A stretch of DNA of 64,000 nucleotides from Halomonas sp. S3-1-1 (GTDB taxonomy: Bacteria; Pseudomonadota; Gammaproteobacteria; Pseudomonadales; Halomonadaceae). Each line of letters begins with the position of its first letter. The first letter of the stretch is position 1. Location of the stretch: assembly GCF_023757625.1 (NCBI RefSeq), contig NZ_JALGBZ010000002.1, forward strand, positions 62,001 to 126,000. Reading direction: 5' to 3'. A model generated the notes under the pieces. The model searched no databases. It saw only the letters and a program-made list of their open reading frames with translations, and was not told the origin of the DNA. A program made the position numbers and the translations under genes. Shown here piece by piece: positions 25,844 through 34,153 of this stretch.

Positions 25844-26344
25844 ATGCAGTGGTTCACTCTACCGCTGATAGCGCTTTCACTGATGACACTGCCGCACGCC
25901 GGCGCCTGGGGACAGGCGCCGGCGCGTTTGGTGGTGACCAGTGAGTCGGGTGAGGTGTTGATCGATGACGCCGTTATGGAAGACGGGCGCTGGTGTATGG
26001 CCTGGAACCATTCGGTGGCACACTTCACCGTGCTCGACTGCTATCGCAATCAACAGGGACAGATGGTGCTCGAGCGCAGCCACCAGCCGGACTTCGCCGC
26101 GGGACTTGGTCATATCGCGGGCCGCGGCGAGCAGGTCTCCGACGGCGAGGGCGGCTACTGGATCAACGCCATCGATGAGCCGGTGCCAGGCAATCGTTAC
26201 CTGCTGCGCGCGGGTGCCCCAGCGGTCAACCACCGCATCGTCTGGCCTGACGGTGAGCATGAGCCTTCGAGTATCAGCGAGCGCGCCGCCGGTGAGCGCG
26301 TGACGGTCGAGCTAGCACCGTCTTCAAGCGCCAACGCCGATTGA
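25844..26344 (+). CDS. DUF1850 protein associated with TAXI-TRAP systems
   Basis: A 166-residue protein with an N-terminal signal peptide or anchor (hydrophobic residues 5-20). It matches the DUF1850 pattern: L-V-V-T-S-E-S-G-E-V near the start of the mature part, then W-x-M-x-W-N-H-S-V and G-R-G-E. DUF1850 genes are typically found between the receptor and the fused permease of TAXI-TRAP operons, as here, but their function is not established. The protein probably faces the periplasm. Confidence 0.8.
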   Translation: MQWFTLPLIALSLMTLPHAGAWGQAPARLVVTSESGEVLIDDAVMEDGRWCMAWNHSVAHFTVLDCYRNQQGQMVLERSHQPDFAAGLGHIAGRGEQVSDGEGGYWINAIDEPVPGNRYLLRAGAPAVNHRIVWPDGEHEPSSISERAAGERVTVELAPSSSANAD

Positions 26345-26448
26345 CCCTGTGTACTCGAACCTTCCCTGGTTTGAGTATGCTGGTTTTAGTACGAAGATCT
26401 TCCAACGCCATTTTTCTAACGCAGCTCTTTTAACGCTTCGAGGACTCC

Positions 26449-28461
26449 ATGAGCGAATCCACTCAACCGCCGGTGGTCATGCCGGGTGCCAACGCGATTC
26501 AGCCTCGCGCCGCACTCTGGGCGATCACGCTGGTCGCGGTCGCCCTGTCGCTTTTTCAGCTCTATTCGGCGGGCATTCAGCCGCTCGGGCTTTTCTACCA
26601 GCGCAGCATTCACCTGGCGCTAGTCATGCTGCTGGCGTTTTTGATGTTTCCAGTGTTCGGCCCGGACCGCAAACGCGGGGCGCTCGGCTGGGCGCTCGAT
26701 GCGGTCTGCTTTGCCGGTGCGCTGATCACCGGCGGCTATCTGGTGTTCTTTCTCGATGAGATCATCAACCGCGCCGGGTTCTGGAACCAGACCGACATCA
26801 TCGTGGCGATGATCGCGACCGTCACGGTGCTGGAGGCGAGCCGCCGCGCGGTGGGGTTTGGGATGACCATCATCGGGCTGATCGCCATTATCTACGCCCT
26901 CGCCGGCCCCCGGGGTGAGCTGCCCTGGCTTGGCGAATGGCTGCCGGGCATTCTCTCCCACCGCGGCTATACGCTGGACCGCGTCGCGGGGCAGCTCTAT
27001 CTCGGCCAAGAAGGCATCTTCGGGCTGCCGCTTGGGGTGGCGGCGACCTACATCTTCATTTTCGTGCTGTTCGGTGCTTTTCTCGAGAGCACCGGGGCGG
27101 GGCGTTTCTTCATCGATATGGCCTACGCCGCCACCGGGCGCCAGCGCGGCGGCCCGGCGAAGGCCGCCGTGCTCGCCTCGGCGGGCATGGGCTCGATCTC
27201 TGGCAGCGCCATCGCCAACGTGGTGACCACCGGCGCCTTCACCATTCCGCTGATGAAAAAGCTGGGCTACAAGCCCAAGCAGGCCGGCGGTATCGAAGCC
27301 GCCGCCTCGACCGGCGGGCAGATCATGCCGCCGCTGATGGGCGCCGGCGCCTTTTTGATCGCCGAGTACACCAACACGCCGTATCTGGAGATCGTCAAGA
27401 TCAGCATCCTGCCGGCGATCATGTATTTCGCCACGGTCTACCTGTTCGTGCATATCATCGCGCTCAAGCAGGGCATGCAGGGCATGCCGCGCTCAGAGCT
27501 TCCGAAGATGCGCCAGGTGATGAAGGATGGCTGGCACTTTCTGCTGCCGCTGGGGGTGCTGGTGTGGCTGTTGGTGCTGAATCTGTCACCGATGCGGGTG
27601 GGGTATTACGCGGTCATCACCATGGTGGCGGTCGCGGTGATTCGCTACGCGCTTTGGTATTTCTTCGTCGCCCCCGGCCAGGGCCAGCCCGTAACGGCTG
27701 AGCGCACCAAAGCGGTCGTCTGGTCGGGGTTGACCAAACTGGTCGAAGGGCTTGAATTGGGCGCGCGTAACGCCGTGGCGGTGTCGATGGCCTGCGCCGT
27801 GGCAGGGATCATCGTGGGCGTGGTGGGGCTGACCGGGCTCGGGCTCAAGTTCTCGTCGATGATGCTCGCGTTCTCCGGCGGTAACCTGGTGCTGGCACTG
27901 GTCATGGTGCTGCTGGCGAGCTTGGTACTCGGCATGGGCCTTCCCGTGACCGCAAGCTATATCGTACTGATCGTGCTGGTGGGGCCTGCCTTGACCAATG
28001 AGTTCGGCGTGCCGCTTCTGATCGCGCACCTGGTGGTGTTCTGGTACTCCCAGGACTCCAACGTGACCCCGCCGATTGCGCTGGCGGGCTTCGCCGGGGC
28101 GGCGATCGCCGGCAGCAAACCGATGGAAACCGGCTTTCAGGCCTGGAAGTTCGCCAAGGGCCTCTACCTGATTCCGCTGTTCATGGTCTTCAACCCGGAG
28201 ATCATTATTGGCGGTCCGGTACCGGTGGTGATCTGGAACGCGATCATCGCGATCTTCGCGCTGTGCGCCTTCGCTGCTTCGCTCGAAGGATACCTGTTCA
28301 CGCGGATGAACTGGCTGGCGCGCATCGCCATCGGCGCAGCGATCTTTGGCGTGTTCTATCCAAGTTTTTGGACCGAGCTTACCGGGGTGGTGGTGATGGC
28401 GGCGGTGATCGGCGCCAACTATTTGGCGAGCCGCCGCGAGGGGCACCCGGTCACATCGTGA
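26449..28461 (+). CDS. TRAP transporter fused permease (DctQM, 4TM/12TM)
   Basis: A 670-residue membrane protein in which a DctQ-like N-terminal part is fused to a DctM-like C-terminal part, the rule for TAXI systems. The DctM core shows S-A-G-M-G-S-I-S-G-S-A-I-A-N-V-V-T-T-G, the A-A-A-S-T-G-G-Q-I-M-P-P-L-M-G loop, and W-Y-S-Q-D-S-N-V-T-P-P-I-A-L-A near residues 530-545. It imports the ligand caught by the TAXI receptor using an ion gradient, commonly sodium. It is the last gene of the operon; a strong terminator follows at 28483-28519. Confidence 0.93.
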   Translation: MSESTQPPVVMPGANAIQPRAALWAITLVAVALSLFQLYSAGIQPLGLFYQRSIHLALVMLLAFLMFPVFGPDRKRGALGWALDAVCFAGALITGGYLVFFLDEIINRAGFWNQTDIIVAMIATVTVLEASRRAVGFGMTIIGLIAIIYALAGPRGELPWLGEWLPGILSHRGYTLDRVAGQLYLGQEGIFGLPLGVAATYIFIFVLFGAFLESTGAGRFFIDMAYAATGRQRGGPAKAAVLASAGMGSISGSAIANVVTTGAFTIPLMKKLGYKPKQAGGIEAAASTGGQIMPPLMGAGAFLIAEYTNTPYLEIVKISILPAIMYFATVYLFVHIIALKQGMQGMPRSELPKMRQVMKDGWHFLLPLGVLVWLLVLNLSPMRVGYYAVITMVAVAVIRYALWYFFVAPGQGQPVTAERTKAVVWSGLTKLVEGLELGARNAVAVSMACAVAGIIVGVVGLTGLGLKFSSMMLAFSGGNLVLALVMVLLASLVLGMGLPVTASYIVLIVLVGPALTNEFGVPLLIAHLVVFWYSQDSNVTPPIALAGFAGAAIAGSKPMETGFQAWKFAKGLYLIPLFMVFNPEIIIGGPVPVVIWNAIIAIFALCAFAASLEGYLFTRMNWLARIAIGAAIFGVFYPSFWTELTGVVVMAAVIGANYLASRREGHPVTS

Positions 28462-28482
28462 TCGCCCCCAGGTTAGCGCCAT

Positions 28483-28519
28483 AAAAAAGCCCGGAACGCC
28501 ATGGCGTTCCGGGCTTTTT
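28483..28519. terminator. Strong bidirectional rho-independent terminator
   Basis: A perfect 12-bp stem GCCCGGAACGCC/GGCGTTCCGGGC with an AT dinucleotide centre, flanked by A6 on the left and T5 on the right. It separates the convergent TAXI-TRAP operon and the PBP1A gene. Confidence 0.92.
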
Positions 28520-28567
28520 CGTTTAGGGCGTTTCGTTCAGAGCGTCTTCTTGCAAGACAAGCGAGCG

Positions 28568-31096
28568 TTAGAAGATCGATTCAGCCGCGCCGGAGCCCTG
28601 GGAGCCGGTCGCTTCCTCGAACTCGCGGCTTACCGTGCGCGCCTGGTAGGAGGGCAGGTTACCTTCGCGGAACAGCTCTGAAATGCCGCCGGACTGATTG
28701 TCGTAGAGCCGGCGGCCGTTGTCCGGATCGACCCGCGCGGTCACCACGTTGCTCGGACGCTCCGGCAGCGCCGACGGCGTACCCGCCAGGGCCTGACCCA
28801 TGAAGTCGATCCAGATCGGCAGGGCGGCGCTGGCGCCGTACTCGGCGGTGGTTTCGTTGCTGTCCTTGCCCACCCACACCGTGGTCACCAAATTGCTGTT
28901 GAAGCCGGCGAACCAAGCGTCGCGCTGGTTGTTGGTGGTGCCGGTCTTGCCAACTATATCGTCGCGATCGAGGCTGAGCGCGGCGCGCCCGGTGCCCGAG
29001 GTGATGACGTCGCGCAGCATGTCGCGCAGGATGTACACCGCCGCCGGGTCGGCCACGCGTTTGGCGATGGGGTAGCTCTTGCCTTCGATCTCGACGCTTT
29101 GCTGGCCCTCGGCGCAGCTAGCGCAGGCGATGCTGGGCGTGGCCTCGTCGATAATGTCGCGGTCGTCGTTACGCGTGACGCGCTCGATGAACCAGGGCGA
29201 GACCTGGAAGCCACCGTTGGCGATGACCGCGTAGGCGTTGGTCATCTCCATCGGCGTAAGGCTTGCGCTGCCGAGTGCCAGCGACAGCCCGCGCGGCAGG
29301 CGGTCCACCGAGAAGCCGAAGCCTTCCAGATAGTTGATGGTCGGGGTGATGCCCATCGACTGCAGCACCCGGATGGTGACCAGGTTGCGCGAGCGGGCCA
29401 GCGCCGGGCGCAAGCGCATCGGGCCCTGGAAGTCGCGGCTCGAGTTCATCGGCCGCCACAGCGAGTCGCTGCCGTCATCTACCACCAGGGGCGAGTCGTT
29501 GACCACGCTGGCCGCGGTCATGCCGCCGTCGTCGAGCGCGGCGAGATAGATGAACGGCTTGAAGATCGAGCCGGACTGGCGCTGAGCCTGAATGGCACGG
29601 TTGAACTTGCTGGCGTTGAAATCGAAGCCGCCCTGCAGCGCGAGAATGGCGCCGGTGCGCGGGTCCTGCACTACCAGCGATCCCTCGACGTCCGGGCGCT
29701 GGGAAAGACGCACTGAGCCGTCGTCGCTTTCCACTACGCGAATCAGGTCGCCGCGCACGGCGATTTGATCTGCGCTTCCGGGCTCGCCGCCGCGGCTTCG
29801 CGGGCTCAGGTACTGGCGGGCCCAGTTCAGGCCGTCCCAGCCGATGGTTCTAAGCTCCCGGTCGCGGGTCAGCACCTGCATTTCGCGGCCGCTGCTTTCG
29901 ACCACGATGGCCGGCTGCAATAGCCCGTAATTGGGCGTGCGCTCGAGCACCTGAAGCCAGTTGGAGACGTCGCCGTCGATGCCTTCGATCTCAGTCTGGC
30001 TGCGCTCAGCGGCCTGGCGCGCGGTCTGGCGAATTTCCGGCGACTCGGAAAGCTCTTCCTCGAGCCCTTGGGTCGTGGTCTGCTCTTGGGCTTCGACCAG
30101 ACTCGCGGCGATGTCGCTCTGCTCCGGTCCGCGCCAGCCGTGACGGCGGTCGTACTCGATCAGACCATCGGCCAGCGCCTGACGTGCGGCGGGCTGGAGC
30201 TCGCTATCGATGGTGGTATAGATGCGGTAGCCGCCGGTGTAGGCGGTGTCGCCGAAGCGCTCGACGGCGAACTGGCGCGCCATTTCCGAAACGTAGGAGG
30301 CGTCCACTTCGGTTTGCGTATAGTGACGACGCGCGGTAACGGGCTCCTGCACCGAGGCCTGGTAGGTGTCGTTATCGATATAGCCCAGCTCGCGCATGCG
30401 AAACAGGATCCAGTTGCGGCGGATCAAAGAGCGCTCGGAGTTGGCCAGCGGGTTGAACGCCGACGGCGCCTTGGGCAGACCGGCGATCATCGCGGTTTCG
30501 GCAAGCGTTAGCTCGGAGAGCGGGCGGTCGTAGTAGGTTTCCGCGGCGGTAGCGATGCCGTAGGCGCGGTTGCCCAGAAAGATCTTGTTCACGTAGAGCT
30601 CGAAGATCTGCTGCTTGGAGAGCACCTGCTCCATCTGCAGCGCGAGCAGGATCTCGCGAATCTTGCGCGTGAAGGTCTGATCCAGCGTCAGCATGTAGTT
30701 ACGCGCGACCTGCATGGTGATGGTCGAGCCGCCGGACTGGATTGCACCGCCGCTACTGGCAAGCTCCACCGCGGCGCGAGCCAGGCCTCGCGGGTCGACG
30801 CCTGCGTGCTCGAAGAAGCTCGAGTCCTCGGCGGCGATCAATGCATTGATCATGTTCTGAGGGATTTCGTCGTAATCCACCACCATACGTCGCTCTTCAC
30901 CGAACTCGCCAATCAGCTTGCCATCGTTGGTGAAGATGCGAAGCGGGGTGTGGAGCTCGAAATTCTGCAGTTGGCGGACATCGGGAAGCCCGGGCGAAAA
31001 GTAGATAGCAGCGGCGATCACGGCCAGCGCCGTGGCGCCCACGAGGGCAACCACCGCGGAGAACAGTGACACGAGAAGGGTTCGTAAAAACGTCAT
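28568..31096 (-). CDS. mrcA: Penicillin-binding protein 1A (bifunctional peptidoglycan synthase)
   Basis: An 842-residue class A PBP. One N-terminal membrane anchor spans residues 5-33. The glycosyltransferase domain carries the catalytic E90 in A-A-E-D-S-S-F-F-E-H-A-G-V-D-P-R-G. An OB-like insertion follows, then the transpeptidase domain with S-x-x-K as S-I-F-K, S-R-N, and K-T-G-T-T-N. It polymerises and cross-links peptidoglycan. The start at 31096 begins the anchor properly; a longer frame reaching 31156 lacks support. It is divergent from pilM, the same arrangement as in Pseudomonas (ponA-pilM). Confidence 0.94.
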   Translation of the reverse strand: MTFLRTLLVSLFSAVVALVGATALAVIAAAIYFSPGLPDVRQLQNFELHTPLRIFTNDGKLIGEFGEERRMVVDYDEIPQNMINALIAAEDSSFFEHAGVDPRGLARAAVELASSGGAIQSGGSTITMQVARNYMLTLDQTFTRKIREILLALQMEQVLSKQQIFELYVNKIFLGNRAYGIATAAETYYDRPLSELTLAETAMIAGLPKAPSAFNPLANSERSLIRRNWILFRMRELGYIDNDTYQASVQEPVTARRHYTQTEVDASYVSEMARQFAVERFGDTAYTGGYRIYTTIDSELQPAARQALADGLIEYDRRHGWRGPEQSDIAASLVEAQEQTTTQGLEEELSESPEIRQTARQAAERSQTEIEGIDGDVSNWLQVLERTPNYGLLQPAIVVESSGREMQVLTRDRELRTIGWDGLNWARQYLSPRSRGGEPGSADQIAVRGDLIRVVESDDGSVRLSQRPDVEGSLVVQDPRTGAILALQGGFDFNASKFNRAIQAQRQSGSIFKPFIYLAALDDGGMTAASVVNDSPLVVDDGSDSLWRPMNSSRDFQGPMRLRPALARSRNLVTIRVLQSMGITPTINYLEGFGFSVDRLPRGLSLALGSASLTPMEMTNAYAVIANGGFQVSPWFIERVTRNDDRDIIDEATPSIACASCAEGQQSVEIEGKSYPIAKRVADPAAVYILRDMLRDVITSGTGRAALSLDRDDIVGKTGTTNNQRDAWFAGFNSNLVTTVWVGKDSNETTAEYGASAALPIWIDFMGQALAGTPSALPERPSNVVTARVDPDNGRRLYDNQSGGISELFREGNLPSYQARTVSREFEEATGSQGSGAAESIF

Positions 31097-31291
31097 GAAC
31101 AGAGGGCACCCGTGGAGATAAAAGAGGTACGGCGTCCAACTCGCCGTATTGCGCAATTGGGCACCATTATAAGAAGCCTATCCATCGGCCACCAGTGTTG
31201 ATATGCCTTGTTGGTCTTAACGTGTCGCGCTGTTAAAAATAAGGTAACCTCGCTACACGCTCGGTAAAACGATAAAACCAAACGGGATCCC

Positions 31292-32353
31292 ATGCGCCTA
31301 TCAACGTCTGGAAAGGGATTGATCGGGGTCGATATTACCTCGGCCACCGTTAAGCTTTTAGAGCTTAAACAGCTGGATACCAACTACCAGGTACAAAGCT
31401 ACGCCGTTCGCCCGCTTAAGGAAGGCGCAGTGGTGGAGCGGCGTATCCGCGATATCAACGATGTAGCTCGGGTACTTCGAGCCGCCGTCGAACACGCCAA
31501 GCCTTCAACTCGCAAGGCCGCCGTGGCAATACCGGCGAGTGCGGCGATCACCCGTCTCATTACGTACCCTGCCTCTCTTGGCGAAGACGAAATAGAGGCT
31601 CGAATCATAGATGAGTACGACCGCCACGTTCCGTTTCCGTTCAATGAGGTGGCCTTCGATTTTCAGTGTCTAGGACCGGTCCCCGGTGACGAAAATCAGC
31701 AGCAGGTGATTTTAGTGGCGTGTCGTCAGAGTGACGTCAGCCAGCTTACCGACACCTTAATGCAGGCAGGGCTCGAGCCCGCGGCGGTTGATGTCGAAAC
31801 CTTCGCCGTGGAGCGCGTATTCAGCGAGCTACGGCGTCAACTCAACGTGGCCGAGGAAGCGAAGGCAAACATGGCGCTGGTGGACCTGGGCGCGAACATG
31901 AACGCTTTTCATGTACTCGACAATGGGCGCATCATTTACAGTCGCGACACCGTTTATGGGGGGCGCCAGCTTACCGATACCATTCGCGAGCGCTACGAGT
32001 TGACCAACGAAGAAGCGGGGCTCGCCAAAAAACGTGGCGGGCTGCCGGACGACTACGAGGATAGCGTGCTCAATCCCTTCATCGACACCGTCGTGCAGCA
32101 GGTAGGCCGCTCGCTGCAGCTTTACTACACCGCTGGGCGTAAGCGGCGCGTGGAGCACCTGGTACTGGCTGGCGGGTCGAGCGTGATTCCGGGCCTTGCC
32201 GAGCGCATCGCCCAGGAGAACGACCTCACGGTGACTCAGGCCAATCCGTTCCAGCGCATGAAGCTGCGCCCACGAATCAATGTCAAAGGGCTTACCAGCG
32301 ACGCGCCGGCGATGCTCACCGCCTGTGGGCTTGCCATGAAGGTGAGCCAGTGA
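31292..32353 (+). CDS. pilM: Type IV pilus assembly ATPase-like protein PilM
   Basis: A 353-residue actin-like (FtsA/SHS2) protein. G-V-D-I-T-S-A-T-V-K-L near residues 12-22 is the first phosphate-binding strand, and M-A-L-V-D-L-G-A-N and L-A-G-G-S-S-V-I-P-G are the later nucleotide motifs. PilM sits on the cytoplasmic face and binds the PilN N-terminus. It is the first gene of pilMNOPQ, with a 4-base overlap to pilN. The 195-base gap to the divergent PBP1A gene should contain its promoter. Confidence 0.95.
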   Translation: MRLSTSGKGLIGVDITSATVKLLELKQLDTNYQVQSYAVRPLKEGAVVERRIRDINDVARVLRAAVEHAKPSTRKAAVAIPASAAITRLITYPASLGEDEIEARIIDEYDRHVPFPFNEVAFDFQCLGPVPGDENQQQVILVACRQSDVSQLTDTLMQAGLEPAAVDVETFAVERVFSELRRQLNVAEEAKANMALVDLGANMNAFHVLDNGRIIYSRDTVYGGRQLTDTIRERYELTNEEAGLAKKRGGLPDDYEDSVLNPFIDTVVQQVGRSLQLYYTAGRKRRVEHLVLAGGSSVIPGLAERIAQENDLTVTQANPFQRMKLRPRINVKGLTSDAPAMLTACGLAMKVSQ

Positions 32354-32928
32354 ACATCAATATCAATCTGCTGGCCTGGCGCGAAGCGCGCCGGGAGAGG
32401 CGCACCAAACAGTTCTACGGCGTGCTGGCGCTGTCGCTCGCGATGGGCATTCTGGTAGCCCTTGGCGTTTCGCTGATCTATCAGCAGGAGCTCGATGAAC
32501 AGGCGATACGAAATGACTATATCGTCCGCCACATCGAGCAGCTCGATCAGCAGATCGAAGACGTCAAGCGCTACCAGGAGGATGTCGCTCAGCTCAACCA
32601 GCAGCTCGCGCTGTTCAATACGCTGCAAAATGAGCGCATCGATACCGTCGAGCTCTTCAATGCGCTGGCGGCCAGTTTGACCGACGGCGTGGTCTACGAA
32701 GAGCTCAGCCGCGAAGGCCCGCGGGTGAGCCTGACGGCAACGGCCAACGACGAGCGCCAGGTGTCCGAGCAGCTTCGCCGCTTGGCCCGCGTGCCGGGCT
32801 TCGCGGTACCGGTGCTGTCGGAAGTCACCAGCGCGCCGGACGAGCAGGGGCGGCGTTTTCGCTTCGATATGATGCAAACGCTACATACCGTTGAGGCCAG
32901 TGCGACGACCGAGGAGACCGCCCAGTGA
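32350..32928 (+). CDS. pilN: Type IV pilus inner-membrane protein PilN
   Basis: A 192-residue bitopic protein. The start M-N-I-N-I-N-L-L-A-W-R is the conserved PilM-binding motif (consensus I-N-L-L-P-W-R, here with Ala for Pro). One membrane helix follows at about residues 20-41, then a coiled coil and a ferredoxin-like periplasmic domain. PilN pairs with PilO. Overlaps of four bases at both ends show tight coupling within the operon. Confidence 0.93.
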   Translation: MNININLLAWREARRERRTKQFYGVLALSLAMGILVALGVSLIYQQELDEQAIRNDYIVRHIEQLDQQIEDVKRYQEDVAQLNQQLALFNTLQNERIDTVELFNALAASLTDGVVYEELSREGPRVSLTATANDERQVSEQLRRLARVPGFAVPVLSEVTSAPDEQGRRFRFDMMQTLHTVEASATTEETAQ

Positions 32929-33569
32929 TGAGCAAAGCTCGGGCGCGCCAAGAGTGGCAGCGCCTCAAGGAAGTCGAGATGCAAAGTCTCGATCTAAAAG
33001 AGGCGGGCGGTTGGCCGATTTTTTTGAAGGCGCTGTGCGTGGTGCTAGTGTTTGCCGTCGCCTTTGGGGCCTTAATGACTTGGCAGGTGAGCGAAAAACG
33101 CGCCGGCCTTGCCGAAGCCAAACGCGAGGAAGCGCGGCTGTTTAGCGACTACCGCGTCAAGGCCTCGGAAGTGGCACTCTTGCCCAACGTTCAAAGCCAG
33201 TTGGCAACCCTTGGCGGTCATATGGAGCGCATGCGCGCGATGCTGCCGACCAATGTCGAGATTCCGTCGCTGCTGGACAGCATCAGCGATGCGGCGGTGG
33301 ATAATCGTCTTACCATCGAGGTGATTCGCCTCGGCGCGCCGGTGGCCAACGAGCACTACATCGAGCATCCGCTGGATATCCAGGTGCGCGGCGGCTACCA
33401 CCAGTTGGGCCGCTTCGTTGCCGATATAAGCCAGTTGGCGCGGATCGTGACCCAGCACGATTTGACCCTTACCGCCATCGAGCCGCCGGGAGAGTCGCTG
33501 CGGCTAACGCTGGATGCGCGCACCTATACCTTTATCGACGAGGCTCGAACCGAAGAGGTGGCGCCATGA
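32925..33569 (+). CDS. pilO: Type IV pilus inner-membrane protein PilO
   Basis: A 214-residue bitopic protein with one membrane helix at roughly residues 30-50, a coiled coil, then a ferredoxin-like domain ending near G-G-Y-H-Q-L-G-R-F-V-A-D-I-S. It forms heterodimers with PilN in the alignment complex. Either the GTG at 32925 (overlap GTGA with pilN) or the adjacent ATG at 32928 may be used; GAGGAG lies 8 bases before the former. The stop overlaps pilP by four bases. Confidence 0.93.
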   Translation: MMSKARARQEWQRLKEVEMQSLDLKEAGGWPIFLKALCVVLVFAVAFGALMTWQVSEKRAGLAEAKREEARLFSDYRVKASEVALLPNVQSQLATLGGHMERMRAMLPTNVEIPSLLDSISDAAVDNRLTIEVIRLGAPVANEHYIEHPLDIQVRGGYHQLGRFVADISQLARIVTQHDLTLTAIEPPGESLRLTLDARTYTFIDEARTEEVAP

Positions 33570-34090
33570 TCCAGCGCGCGCTGTTACCGCTATTGCTGGC
33601 CGTTTTGCTATGTGGTTGCAACGACGCCATGCTCGACCAGCTCGACGTCACGCTTGCCGAGATTCGGCGCGCGCCGAACGTGCCGGTGGCCATCGATGCC
33701 CAACCGTTTCCCGAGCCTGCATTATTAAACTATCGATATAGCGAGTCGCGTAGCCCGTTTTTGGCGCCTGAACGGCTCACGCGCAGTGAGACAATCGCTA
33801 CTCGCAACAGCGCTCTGGCGCCGGATACTCAGCGCCCGTTAGAGCCGCTGGAGGCCTTTGCACTCCCGTCGCTACGCCTGGTGGGCACGCTTCAAATGGG
33901 CGGTCAGCGCGTCGCCCTGATCGCAACGCCGGACGGCAGCGTCGTCACCGTGCGCGAAGGCAACCACCTGGGTACCAACTACGGGGAAATTACCCACATT
34001 ACGCTGGACGAGGTCACGCTGATCGAGCGCATCCTTGACGAGCAGCAAGGGTGGCAAACGAGCCCGGCCGCCCTGTCGCTGCAGCCTTGA
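33566..34090 (+). CDS. pilP: Type IV pilus lipoprotein PilP
   Basis: A 174-residue lipoprotein. The signal peptide ends in L-C-G-C with Cys18 as the lipidated residue. The C-terminal HR domain (about residues 95-165, S-L-R-L-V-G-T-L-Q-M-G-G and V-R-E-G-N-H-L-G-T-N-Y-G) binds the secretin. PilP links the PilN/PilO pair in the inner membrane to PilQ. It overlaps pilO by four bases and lies 63 bases before the preferred pilQ start. Confidence 0.93.
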   Translation: MIQRALLPLLLAVLLCGCNDAMLDQLDVTLAEIRRAPNVPVAIDAQPFPEPALLNYRYSESRSPFLAPERLTRSETIATRNSALAPDTQRPLEPLEAFALPSLRLVGTLQMGGQRVALIATPDGSVVTVREGNHLGTNYGEITHITLDEVTLIERILDEQQGWQTSPAALSLQP

Positions 34091-34153
34091 GGCGCTCAAG
34101 CACTGCGGTTGAACAACCATTTTCGTTGGACGTTTATTTGGACATCCCTGTTT

